A stretch of 64,000 nucleotides of DNA from Pelodera strongyloides (taxonomy: Eukaryota > Nematoda > Chromadorea > Rhabditida > Rhabditidae), in the NCBI GenBank assembly GCA_036852015.1, contig JAANDG010000508.1, positions 1 to 64,000 of the forward strand, written 5' to 3'. This document shows, piece by piece, positions 35,725 through 49,700 of the stretch. The translations under genes and the position numbers were made by a program. The stretch's first letter is position 1; the number at the start of each line of letters is the position of its first letter. The notes beneath the pieces are model-generated. The model ran no database searches. It saw only the letters and a program-made list of their open reading frames with translations, and was not told the origin of the DNA.

Positions 35725-36670
35725 ATGAATCGCTACATCGTTCTCATTGTTCTGATCAGTTCACTTTCATCGTCGCAGAGAATACTATCCCAAGTCGTAG
35801 GTTACATTATGATACGTTACATAGTCATGGGTGAAGAAAATAGACAAGGAAGAAGGCAAATGCAGGTGTGTACGACTCAAAAAAGGCAAGAGTCTCTCCT
35901 AGTAGTTCAGTGTTAGTAAGATAGTAAGCTACGTGCTACGGGGCGAAAATAACGAGAATAATGATACTTAAAACAATTATTGTTTAGCCAAAGCTCTGTT
36001 CTCAATTTGCCTACTCCAAATATGATTACTGTGTCAACTACGCCACGAGCAGTCTCAAACAGGCATACGATTTCTGTAAGTTAACTCATTCAAAATTGTT
36101 TAGCCTATAAATGTCATGTTATATGCTTATGCACAAGGGGTAGAACATCCTAAACGAAGCGCTATCCTATTAATAGATCTATCTCACGACGCAGTAAAAA
36201 AATAGAGGGAAAGGAGAGAAAGCCACTCAAGGTAACCATCCCCGCGCGCGTATACATGCCAATTTTTACCAAATCTGTAGGATGTTACCCTGTGGACAAG
36301 TATTTGAGCACATAGGGTCTGCGTTAGTTTCTTCTGTCATCTTTAATTATGGTAACTCTGAATTATCATGGTAACCAGCCATCATTGTCTGCGTTTAAAG
36401 CGAAATCATTTCCATGAATTACGTGCTAACGAGCCTTATTAGAAAAAAATGGACCCCACTTAACAAAAATACATACATAGGAATGCAGTTATTAGGGGCG
36501 TATCAAAAACCGGCCGTTAGTTTGCTTTAACAGTCTCTAATTAAGGCCTCTACTCCAATTACCAACAATATGACAACTGTGAACAACGGGTTACCCAAGT
36601 CGACTGGAAATACATTGAGAGACAACTTCTATCTGGACAGACAAACCAGTACGGACAGACACCATCATGA
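35725..36670 (+). CDS. Small secreted cysteine-bearing protein
   Basis: Three exons, 35725-35865, 35988-36075 and 36546-36670 (stop TGA), keep phase and give 117 residues. The start follows directly after an acceptor-like TCACAG. Residues 1-18 form a signal peptide (MNRYIVLIVLISSLSSSQ). The mature part has four cysteines in the later exons (KLCSQF, DYCVNY, DFCLYS, DNCEQR), suggesting two disulfides, with many Tyr and Gln. I do not recognise the family. The signal sequence predicts secretion or the cell surface. Intron 2 contains a TTAA-ended palindromic element (about 36395-36531), and the chosen acceptor (TTAAG at 36545) lies about 15 bases beyond its end. Confidence 0.6.
36395..36531. mobile_element. 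TTAA element in intron 2 of the secreted-protein gene
   Basis: Starts TTTAAAGCGAAATCA and ends CCGGCCGTTAGTTTGCTTTAA. The termini resemble family B; the interior is unrelated. Confidence 0.65.
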
Positions 36671-37767
36671 ATCTACCATTTACACGTTTAATAATTAATG
36701 ATTAAATAAAATCTACGATGAAAATTCAGCAAACTATACTATAAATGCCTTGGCACTTGGTCGAGATAAAGGGGGCTGCGGATTTCCAGAGGTACGGGCA
36801 TTGTCTTACGGTAGGCGAGCGAGCGCTTATTTTTATCGATCATTTTTTTGTTATCGTCTTCACGATAAAGGATTTATTGCGATAAATTTTTGGATGTTTA
36901 TTGATAAGGAACGCTCTTCTCTACAACTACATGCTTCATCTTGGTGATGTTTTGCTCTCAACACATTTATACATTTCCCACAGTAAGTGAGTAAGTGTAC
37001 GGTGTCCATAAAGGTTTTAAGCCATGTATTGAGCCAAAACGACATCATTATGACAGCTAATTGTTTTATGTAAATAAACTTTAGGTCCTGCAATAAAAGA
37101 CCCAGATATATTATTAGTGTAAAATGTACATAAATAAAAAACTGTTAAAAGTATAAGTAGTGTTACAAGGCGTGGTACAACAGCCGGTTTTGGAAATGAA
37201 TGTTGGACGCTGTCTTCCCATGTAGCGTAGGCGCGATACTGCACACTTTTTTATAATTAAATTCGTTTGCATACAACATATGGGAATGCAGTAGTCTAAC
37301 GTATTTCAAAATCAGGTCTTTATATAGCTTCGACCACTACAACAATATCACAGAAATTATTACATCCGGCAGACAAACTCGCTTATGCAGTAATAAAAAA
37401 TTGATCGGAGCCAAACATGCCAATGCTTCATAGAGTACACTTAGAAGTTTCGAAATTTGAAAGCTGACCCAAACTAAAAGCAAAAACCCGGTACATGGAC
37501 CTAACTCTCTCAACTTTTAAATATCATTCAAATTAAGCAAAATCCCTTATAATTTATGTTAACAACCAATAAATCATGTTCACAACCCAGCGAGGAAACC
37601 AAAAATAAGCATACAGTCTATTTCATAGCGCTAATGAATTTGGCAACAAATTAACAAATGACTCATGAAATATCGAGTATTTATGACAACCGATGCCTGA
37701 TGTGAATAGTGAGAGAAGAAGAGATTCCTGTATGCTAAAATAAAATAAGGCAAGTACGAATAAGACT
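36671..37767. other. Intergenic stretch between convergent genes
   Basis: Between the 3' ends of the secreted-protein gene and VPS54. It holds AT-rich sequence with possible element remnants (GTGGTACAACAGCCGGTTTTG near 37170, similar to TTAA-element ends) and no coding signal. Confidence 0.45.
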
Positions 37768-40700
37768 CTATTTTCCATATACCATCTCGTTAAGGGACTC
37801 AAAATGCATAGTTCTGCAGCTGGCCATTGACTGAACAGAAGTAGTGTAAAAAGCATAGTCCTGTGAAACGACGCTGAAATACGTCTGTATACTTTCCTTG
37901 AATTTTTCTGTATAATGAGATAGCTTATTTACTTAGTTTTTGACTTATATTTTACTTGTTATGCTCCGCAAACGCTATGAAATAATATGATTGAAACAGA
38001 GAGACTGATGTGAGAGACACAACGTAACGTTTCACTCCACCAAATTATTTTCTTCCAGAAGAGGGCGAGGGAATAACATACAAAAAGTGATAATTATAAA
38101 AACCATACACATACCCCCAAGTGAGAGAATCGTGTGGAGAAACTTTGAGTCGAGCAAGTTGCAACTTCAAATGATCTCTGAGCTGCAGATGCACCTTGCC
38201 GAACAATTCCTATAGAATTAATTTAAAGGAACAGGCCCATCAAAGTAAACCTATATTTACAATATATTCATAATTAATATAAAGCGTTTTTATTACAATA
38301 CATACAAATCAAATTTCATCTACATTCACCCTGGGAACTTTTTCCGATGAGCTCATCGTATATGTATACCGTAGAATAAAACTGCAGATTTCAAAGCTGC
38401 ATATGCAAATTTAGATCGCATAATTTCATGATAAATTTGCATATGGCAACTTTGAAATCTGCAGTTTTAAGGAATACATATACGTCCCTTTAACTATTCC
38501 TACAATGAGTACCCTTTAGTTAGGCTTATATGTATTTCAAATGTTTATTTGCTTGTCTTCTTTTACCGTTTCAGTGCATTTTGCATTTTCTTGATGTAAA
38601 AATAGTCATTATTAATGCACTGCTGTATCTGCTTCAAAATATCGTATTAGTAACATTTTAAAAATAAATCCTGTTTTTTTCCTCATGCAGTATGAATTGA
38701 TGGTTTTTTTGGAAATCTTTCCAGACTAACAATAAGAATGCAAAATGCAAAGTCACAGGTAAAACAAGAATACAACCCACCATAATCTGACTGTCAGGCA
38801 TGATTCCAGTCATTCCATTATGAAATTTAAGCAGATTGTGACATATACCAGAAAAGGACTCGGAAGGAATATTACCATTGATCTTCCACTAAAACGGAAT
38901 ATGTAGTCTCTTACTCAGCCCAGCCATTGGGCAAAGGGGCGCAATTTAAACAAGTGTGCATCTTATCCGGACAGACCCAAATAAAAATAAAAACGAACCA
39001 CTTCGAGGCTCTGTACAATATTGTGGTCGATCACGGATACTAACTTCCCGGTAATCTCATTTATGTGATCATTGTAATCGGATACCACCTGTAACACAAA
39101 TCAAATCAAACAGCAAAATCAAGCGAACACCCAGGAACAGCTACTTCTAACATATGATGGTCGGACTGAAAGGGACCCACCTGTTTAAAGTGTCTGAGTA
39201 AATGTTTCTGGTCGTCAGGCAAATATGTGTCAAGAGTCTTTTCCACAACAGGAATAAAAAACATTACAAGTTGTAGCGATCGAGAAGATAGTGCTGAAAA
39301 TCACGCAAATAGACTGATAAATGTGTAAAAGCCTAAAAAATGCTGACAATCATAGCTTTTTGGAAAACACTGAACGAAGAAACGCCGCTTAATATATTTC
39401 CGAGGTGTAAGATTCATAGGAAAAAGACACTCGTTTACCCAAATTTCTGACGGAAATCGTCTTTAATCCCACAAGCTGTAATGCTCCAGCACCCAAAATC
39501 AGTTGACATGAGCGACTGTTGAATGATTTGAGAGTCTCGACGATTCTTAATTAATAACGTTAAAATTAGAAGCAAAGGATTTTAGTGATTACTGTGACAA
39601 TATGCAATAAACAGTAACTGCGGAAACGTTCCCTCTGATTCAACGGCCAACATTTATCCTAAAAATCTTAACCCGTCAAAGTTCCCACTAAATTCACCTC
39701 GACAACAGATCGGACGCAAAAGACGGAAGTATTCTAACACATTCACAATACTCAGCAAGGACTCTGATGACGACAAGGGCAGATCTGAAACGGAGAAGCT
39801 GAAATAACATGGCAATTTCAAGTAACGATGGCGGTTTACTTAATAAGATTAGGTAAACTTGGAACCAAGGAAAAATCAGTAACACAAACCCCACAACAAT
39901 GTAGCTTTCTCCAGCGATCACAACTTTTCCGATTGGAGCTCGTTCATCGTTTTGTGCAGCATCTTCACCTATCACTTGCAAATGCCCGCTCTCGATGCAG
40001 TTATCCACCAATGCCTGGAAGACGGCCGGTACATCGCAAGCACGCCACATTTCCTGGTCTAAGCATTCTCTGCAAAAAAAGGAAACATATTCATTGAACG
40101 CAAGCAAAAAAAAAGTGGAATAAATTGGAACAGCCAAATGTATGTAAAATACTGTTAATTTATTAACCATCATCATCCAAATTATAGTTTGGATTATTGA
40201 AAAATAACGTTAAAGCCGTACCCGATCTTCGCACGTTTCTGCTTGTGAAATCGATCAATGAAATCAACGGCAATCTTGTGTGTACATACGTGCAATGGAG
40301 CACAATTGCCACTTTTCAATGATTCCGAAGGTGCAGATGTCCAATTCTGCATGAAAAAAAGTATAAAGTACATCATAACACACAAGGATAACTACTGAAA
40401 TTAAAAAATGGGAAACTGACAATGAATCATGTTATAAATAATCATGTTTCGACTCTATCGGATACACTAAATCACTAAAAAGGATTAAATATAGAACATT
40501 CCTAGCTCGATATTTACTAACACGACAATAGTGGTTAAAAGTCAACAGGCTATGTGACCACAACTTACCCGTATGGCACACTTCGAGTGAAAGCCTCTGA
40601 CTGCCGATAAAACAGTACATAGTTCAGATGGAGAAGTAAAGGTAAAATCAGAAGTGTCCTAAACAGTAGTATGGTATTTTTATTCTCAGGTCTCAGGCCG

Positions 40701-43700
40701 CAGCGTAAAAAAGAAGTCCGCGGTACCAGAAGAAAACAATGTAATATTCGTTGGTGGCGAAACCGGGAAATTTGCACCTACAACACATGTTGGGGTTTCC
40801 AAGAATGCTGAAAATGTACAAAATTTTAGAACTAGACGGAATATTTTTTTAATTTTTCATATTATATATGCAGGTTTCGTGCAAAAATACGGTAGTACTG
40901 ACAGAATCAGACCGATTTCTTGTGGAAACCCCATTTAAGTTTCTCATTACTTCTTGCTCTGTACATGATTGCTAATCAAGAATTGTGCAATCGTGATAAT
41001 TGTTTGTTACTACATCACAACGACACACCATTGACATTTTAACAAATATATGAATAGTATTCCTACCTTGGTTCTTGCCTGAATTAGTCGACAAATCCTT
41101 ATCTGGGCACACTGATTGGCGAACTTGGATAGGGCTCCCACAGCATGTCGCAATTGAGGAATCGTTCGCTGTTCAAATGCCAACATAGCTCCCGCATCTA
41201 CTATTTGTGAACCAGTTGAAGCGAAGAGACTCAGCCTGCAGTGCAAAACGCTATTATAGAGGAAAGAAAATGGGGTATATACCGAATTGGCGGAGTTTCC
41301 ACGCTTGGTCTATGCGAATTTAGGAATTTATTTGCGTCAATACAATTGCGCAGGGTTGAAGGTACATTCATCCTTCGTCTTTTATTTTTATTTTTTTTTA
41401 TAGCAGAATCAGGAGGTTTCAACATCCGGCACATTTTCAGTCTCACACTGGATAACTTACTGTATTGATGATGAATCATCTGCATCCGAGGAACTTCCAA
41501 TTGTGCTAGGAACAAGTGATCTAAATAACAGAATTCAGATTCAGGATGCGTTTTCTTATTCAACTAACGTGATCAATATAATCGTTGAGACCGCTCAAAG
41601 TTTCCTAAATTCGAATTAAAATGTACTAACGTATTCGGTGGTATTCCGCCCTCAATACTATCTTCGTTCGGTGTTTCAATCCGAGCGGCAATGTTCACGA
41701 TCATATCTTGCAGACCCTAAGTCAACGCCGATATACAAAAACGGTAATCCGCTAGCCCTTAACAAAAAAAAATTTGCCCCCCCCCCCCCCCCCCAACGGC
41801 AGTAGCACCAAAAATTTTTGATAATAGTTGTGGGGGTAAAATACGACGACTGTGGTACTTTGTACACTTCGTGGGAACAAAACCCTAACTACAAATTGTT
41901 ACTCACTTGTATTCGCAAATTGAAAGCAAAAAGAGCACTCATCACATCTTCGAGCACTTTCAGCCATTCAGCGAACTTGAGACGTCGCACACTGTCACCA
42001 AGATTCCTGGAACATTTAAAGGAGGAGGCTCACGTATAACGTTTGTTTTTTGAAAGATCAGACCATCATCCTTCGATAAAAGGAAAGAAATCGAGGGTGT
42101 TCTTTTCGTGAGCCTTGTCCTTTAAAGCGAACGTCAAGCCTAATTCACAGAGATTCTACAGCGCTGTCACAAAATACCGTATTTTAAAAAATCGTTTTTG
42201 TTTACTTTGGTTTTCACTAACGTTATCTTCAAAATCTAAGCTTTTTTTTGAAGCCCAACAAGCAAAACCGGGTTGACATTCCCTTTAAAGAGAGTAAGAC
42301 AAAAAAATCAAGTAATATGAGAATATGACCGACACTACCTAACAAATGACATATGAGACACGAGCTACTCCCAACTGGGCTCAACATAGGTGCCTCAGCC
42401 TTTCGCTTAGGGTTCTCAACTGTACTTTTATTGGGCTACCGATCTACTCCATTCTAATAATTCTGGGGAAAACCGTCGATATGAGTGAGACCGCTTTACT
42501 GAATACCTAACCTTACGAATGGAACCAAATAACTTACTGCAGTGATGGGTCAAATTGTGCCAGGTCAACTCCACTATTGACAACCCTCTGTTTCACAGTC
42601 TGCCGCAGTATATTCTTCACTGATTCCTCGATCTCATTTCGCAGAACAAGAGTGAAAGATAATTTTCTCATTTTTACGAGACCAGCAATCACTGCAGCCA
42701 ACTCACCCTACAACAATCAAGTTTAATAATAACAGTAAGAAAACATAGAGGACGATTTAAGAGGCTTAGGATTTTGCTACATCATTAACAGGATCATGCC
42801 ATATTTAAATCATTCATTTCAACCCTGTTTCACAGTCTCATTCATTTCATTCACTGAAATGAATTATTTTCACATAAAAAAAATCATCACGTACTTCATA
42901 TTCTACTCCTAATAGAAAACAGCCAACAATTAAACACACGACCAATTACAGAAATGAACAATGCCCATTTGTGAGTTTGTGAGGATATACATTCCACATG
43001 AAATGCGACAGACAAATGCCAAAAGCAAAACACATAGCAAACGAACACTTACCTCATGCACAATTTGTCCAGGATCATCTACTTTAGTTCCAAATTCCTT
43101 CTGTACCAGACTAGCGAAGTCTTCTCGCATCATACGACCAATCACTTCGTGTAATTCGGAGAGTTGAGTACCAAGATGCCTGTTATAAGCTTTTATAAAT
43201 ATTCACCACATCAAAACAATGCCGCTAAACTCAAACCATTAGAAGGATCAACAGAAATGTGTGGAAATTTAGGCAAACATTAAAACAAAGAAGCAAACCA
43301 TTCCTAGCCAAGGAGCAATAAATAGACACAGTCAAGCAGCTTAGCATATTCGACTGACCTGAAGCAGACGACCCCGTCAAGTTCGGAGCCGAGTACCTCC
43401 TTGCTCGTTTCAATACATTCGAGTGCCCTGATGTAATCACCCTGACTGAGTGAGATTTGTACCGTGGACTGAGCGTCACGCATGTAAGAAATCTCCTGAA
43501 GGAACCAAACCATGTAAATGAGAGTTAGATAATAGATAACACGAATAAATGAATGAATACATACATCTGCACGCAACTGTATCTCGTCTTCTTGCATTTT
43601 CACCATCTCTTTCCGGTAATCAAATAATAATATGCTAACCATAAGCTTGGCAATCAATTTTTTCTTCCTTTCCCTTTTTTCGTGTAGTTCGATGATTTTA

Positions 43701-46700
43701 TTAGTAGCGCCACAAATTGAAGTTGATGCACGCATCAGACCGGATCTGAAACAAAATAAAACGTAGTGATAAAGAAAAAAATTGGGCAGACACAAAATTG
43801 GAAATAGGGAAAATTGAACAACGAAATTATAAGGAAGAAATTCATATAGACGACCCAAATTGGTTTTATTAATAACAAATATGTAACAACATAATACATG
43901 TACATTTGTTATATTTCATCCACCCACCGCACAGTTCTTATTTTAATAAGTGCTTCCGCCAGATCCTGATGTAGACTACCGTATGAATTGACGATCTGCC
44001 AAAATGCATCCTTCTGAAAAAAACATACACAAAATAAAAACATTAATAACACGTTACTAGGTCACCATCACTTCGCGTTTTAATTGTACACAAACATTAG
44101 AAACTAACATTAAAGGGAATGTCAAGGGGGATTCTGCGCAGAAGGCATCTCCTTTAAGCAGATGAAGTGAATCTCGAAAGGCGCACAAAGAAGTATACCC
44201 ATCGATTGAAAAAAATTAAAATTTTGTCATAAATGTGAACAAAATCACATTTGGATCAATCAATAGGGCAGCTATATCACAGTGGACCGCGCCGCAGTTG
44301 GAGTGCGTCGCGGCGTCCTCTGTTCAAACACGCCGTGGCTTCAGTGAATACATTGGTCTGAAGCCAAAATCCGAAATACTATGGTGAAGGCATTTTCTGG
44401 AGGGGTTTGAAATTGTTTTTCTTTTTATCCAAAAGATTTTGTTTATTTTGGTTTTCACTTTTCTTACCTACAATAAATAAACCGATTATTGAGCCCAACA
44501 TGCAAAACCGGCTTGACATTCCCTTTAAATAAATACAGGAGAAGCACAATAAATTACATGATTACATGACTTCACTTACTGTCAGTCGAAAATTAAATGA
44601 TGGAAACAACAATAAAAATGACTGTGAAGCATAATTTCGTAGTTTTAGAGTTTTATACGATTGAAAATTATGTATATTTTATTATATATGACTGATTGAT
44701 CTTTTCGATTATATGTTTAGGATGAGCATGAACTTGGAGTTCGTGAGCATCAACTTGGAGTACATAATTTTCAATCGTATAAAACTCTAAAACTACGAAG
44801 TTATGCTTCACAGTCAGTTTTATTGTTGTTTCCATCATTTAATTTTCGACTGACATTTTCCCCTATGGGTAGTAGCATCAGTCATTTCATGAAAAAATTG
44901 GAAAAATGAAATCCCGTTTTTTTAACTTAAATAGTGCATGAAGGTGTTATGAACACTATTAAAGTAGAACAGACGCGAAACAGTTACTCTTTACATTCAT
45001 AATTTAAGTTTTATAATGTAAAAAATATCACAGTTATAAATGCAAAAATAATGTCCGCAGCGTGGATTCGAACCCGTGACCTTCCTTTTAGCAGTCAGAA
45101 GCCCTATCCACTACACTAAACGACGATTGAAATTATAGTTCTGGTAGCCTGTGACAATGACCGAAAAAAAACTTATCTCGCTTGCGAAAGGTGTTCCTGA
45201 GATAATCTTTCTTATAAAATCTTACCTTATATATTGCTTATCGTGTGGCATCGGCAGATTTTTCATAAGTTACCTATTGGCCGAGTTTTGCCCTTGTTAG
45301 TGCGACATATGGACATACCAAGTTTATGGTTCCCACAACACAATAAAAAAAACGAAAATACCTTCGCAACTAATTTATTGGCCAGTCTGGAATCCACTAC
45401 ATCGTGCATCACCTCCAGTTTACCTTGAAGAGCTGCATATACGCGGAACTCGCCCGGTTTCTAAAAAGTACGAAAAATGACAACATGAAAATAACTCTGC
45501 TCATCGGAAGGGAGCTAGTCTTTTACACTACACGACATCTATTTTTTAAAAGACTGCTGTCATATTTTTTCAATCATTTTCAAAAAAAAGAGAAAAAAAA
45601 GTTGTAAGCGTTTGAGAAAACTTCTATTCTATTACACCACAAGAAAAAAACTAGTCTCTCTTAACCTCCGCCACATTCACAGGAACTCACAATTGATCAA
45701 GAATCAAGAGGACAATCATAGTCGTTTACCTTGTTTGTACATGTTGGGTCTCTAATGCTGGGGTCGGGCCGTGGAAAAGATACAGATACACTCAGTGGAT
45801 CAGGCTTTCCCGAAGACGGAGTAACAAATACAGACGAGAATGTCTCATAATAAGACAATTTGAAGCCGGGACATAGGAAGATCTGCAAAAAAACATCTCA
45901 AAAACGAGAGAAATTTGAAGGTTTCCTGATAAGATAATAACAATAACAGAGAAACTTCTCGGGTGTTATTTAAAACCACACGCAAAAAAAGGCAAAAACT
46001 TCAAACACCAAACAGTCAACTCCACTGAAACAACAGCAAATAATGTATGGCACTCACAGATGGTAAATCGTCCGTGTCATGACTATCCGCTTCCGACGCA
46101 AACCTTCTAAGAGCACTTTTTGCTTGTGCGTACTTTTTGTAAGTCTGAAATGAAATGAATAAGAGGCCCAAAAGGATAGACATAGGAAATATGTTAGAAT
46201 TGCTGTCAGACCAACCTTTCCCGTACTTTTCAAATACCGGACGAACTGATCAACATCCACCGTACACAAGTTAGAACATTTGGGAACGTCCTTAAAATAT
46301 AACATTATGGCATATAGAAAACAAACGGGCAAAGCATCGACTTTGCAACGGAGTTAGTAATAAGTAATACGTTTTACTTCATTACCGGCAAAGGCACAAA
46401 GGTGTCGCCCCAATGTCTCGTAAAAAAGGTTTGAACTTCAGCTCGAGAACGTGACGGATCCGACAAAACGGACGAGAGATTTTGAGTGAAGCTGAAAGTA
46501 AAACTTCATTACGAATAACTTCAAGACCAGAAGCTAGCCCAAAATAATCATTCGGTTGATGCATGATACACACTAATTCTCTACAAAAAAAAGAAGCAGT
46601 AAACACTTCCACAAACGTAGTCTCGAAGCCTACTGTACGAATGAAATAAGATATCTGTTTGATACTTGATAGGCGATAAGCTAGATCAAAGGGTCACAGC

Positions 46701-49700
46701 AAGACACAGAGATACAGAGAGGGAAGGAGAGAGAAAAGAAGAAGACAGGGACAACAACAAATTACGACGATCAACTAAAAATACAACAGTACAAAAAGAG
46801 TTGAAACCGTTTTTACAAGCACCAGTTCAAAATACGTTCCAGATAGGATACTGCCAAATAGTTCACATTTTTCACATATTCGAAAACACTGACAGTAGTT
46901 ATGAGTGATGACAGCCTAGATTAGACTGTAGAGTTACAAGTAGTTCACTCATGTTTGGATATTACATATTAGCTAATTACCATTCCAACATCACTGTTAA
47001 ACCGTAATTAACTGATGCACGACGAACAACATTTACCTCCTAATGACCAACAAAAAAATGAAACGCCGACGCCGCTCAGAAACACCTCATATACTATGGG
47101 GAAAAGACCATAGGAAAATAAAAGAAGATGGGCATTTCCAGCTGGGAATGCGTAACATAACCCATAAAAATTAGAGATACAAGTTTGAGAACTCACAAAA
47201 CACAACTCAAGAAAAATACATAATGGGTCCTCAGTTGTCTTACACTGTGTGCAGCCCCTCTCCCTCCTTCACTTTGTGCTTAGGTTGTCAATAGTACAGA
47301 AGCTGCATGCTGCATTGTTTTCACTTAACCTGCATAGATTCTCTCATCGCGTCAATCTAACTTGATTCAGCTCAGTTTGAAAGTTAAGGAGAGCAACATG
47401 CTTTTCTATGGAAAATCAGGGATAGTTCGCACTTATCGCTTTCAATTTCCACAAGATACACGCACTCTCTTGAATGTAAGTTTACTCGTCTCAGTAACTA
47501 ACATTTTTTTACCTATCGTAGATGTGACCAAGTTATCTTTCAACACGTAAAAAAGGAAATGTCTATGTCTCTCTTCGTTTTTAGAGAATTTATACTTGAG
47601 ACATGGGGAATGTCTCGTTTGTGTCATTTGTGTGTATTATGTAAATTGAAAACAAGTTAGCAAAATTGTCAGGTGGATTGAGTCTGTTCCTGTCACACCA
47701 GGTTTATAATCAAATCAGCGAATGACTGACATCACAAATCAATCTCACAATGAGATAATTAAAGTTCGACACTCAACAGATAATAATGGAAACACTGCAG
47801 TTGCAAGGTGGAAGGTATCATAAATAATATGAACACAACTCCAATCTAACCCATCACCCTCTTAAGTTAGAGCTCTCTAAAGGAAACACTCGGATTTGAA
47901 GGAACTCTGTCCTTGTCATCAGTATTAAGCTAACTAAAAGTAGTAATCATATATGAGTTATTTATAACGATATAAAAAATACATATGTATTTACTTTTCT
48001 TTCAAATATCGGTTTCTAGTCCTACTTCCCTGACACTACAATTGACAATTTGTTGATAAAGGCGATTTTGGGAGTGGAATTCTCCAACTAAAATCTGCCA
48101 ACCGCTCATCGAAATGAGAGTAGAAAGAGAGATACGAGTTAATGTGGACAGAGCGATCAGTGCACAATTTAGGATGAAAAGAAGAACCAGTTCTCTTTTC
48201 TCTCACAAAATTGTCCGTCAAAAACTCAGAAATACCATTCCAATTTACGGCCGCGTACAGAAATGCTCACCGCTATCAGTCATTACTATTGCAACACAAC
48301 ACAACCATCTCACTTTATCCCTGTCCATGTTTCCTGAGTTTCTCATCGAAAGTTTGTAAATCTGACACATTTTTTAAGTTCTGTGAGCTAAATTTGGAAA
48401 GAGCCGAACCATGCTGTGAATAATCCCAGAACGCCAGATTTTTTTTACTAGAGTCTTCCTTTTTTTCGAGAGTTAGTACTCCAAAATAACTTTCCAACTC
48501 TGGTTAAAGAAAAAGTCCTAAAAGTCTAGCTATATGTACAATGCGAATAACTCAAACTGTAACACACATCACGGATACAGTAAACAGTATTCAACAGTTG
48601 GCTTGCACGACTTAGGCTTAAGTTTAGGACAGTGTGGGTTCGCTATGAATTCGGGACAGTATGGCCGAATTTTGGCATTACTCTCCATTACTCGTATTTG
48701 AAATATTCGTATTTGAAATCTCGAGCGTTTTTTTTTGTTTGAAAAAAATAATATTTGAAAATTTTCCTACATATATACTTCATTTGTGAGTGAATTCTGC
48801 ACTTTTTATCCTCAACTTCCATGAGATTGCCCGTTCGAACAATCCTACAGTCAAAAGTATTTCGAAACTGCGCAGCGATCAGCGATTCTTAGGGAGGGCA
48901 CCGCGCAGTAGGAACAAGGCAGTTTGCGAACTAGTAGTAAGGGACAATTTATAAATTACAATTAGCAACACATTTTTTTTCTCCCATTGTGTTGGATTCG
49001 AGTCTCGCTGGCAACTACGGCATTCATTTTCCTTATTATTTAGAATTTCCTACCTTTTGGCAAAACAAGTAAACAAGCTTACTTCCTATGAATGTACGAA
49101 TCCTACTGTCATTATCGTTTTTCATTAAAAACGAGATGAAAAGAATAGAAGGGACCGTGGTCGAAGAAGTGAAACTGTGAAATCTTTACCACCAAAATTG
49201 TCTCAAACCCTACAATAAGTAGTCCATCATTAGCATTCATATCCATTTTTTACATCATCATGAAGAATTAGTACTGCTGCACCAAGTGGAGCGGGGGGGG
49301 GGGGTTCGAACGTAAATTGGCAAAATTATTTTTTCCCTTCACAAATGTTTTCTTGAGTTACCGTACTCTGGTATTCATGACGCTGTACATCACAGGCAAG
49401 TAAATCAACAATAAGAAAGGAACCTATTGAACTTAAGTTGACCAACCACAAACCAATAAGTTAAATTTTGATTATTAGAACTATGCATCTTTTGATTATT
49501 AGATATATATACAATATTATAATGGTAACCAGTTTACAGTAACGTCTTCTTGTAAGCATCCACGATTCCTCCAAAGATGAACAACTCAGCTACCCATTGT
49601 AAATGATGGCACCTAATTAGCAATAATTTGTTCGCTTACTTTAACTTTCCGTTTGGTTTCAAGAGTGCTGATCCCCCAATGAGGCCGTCACAAACGTAGG

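Noticed and set aside
41779..41795. Homopolymer C or G tracts (also near 49293, 57311 and 60571)
   Set aside because: Isolated mononucleotide runs without a surrounding pattern; not reported as functional.
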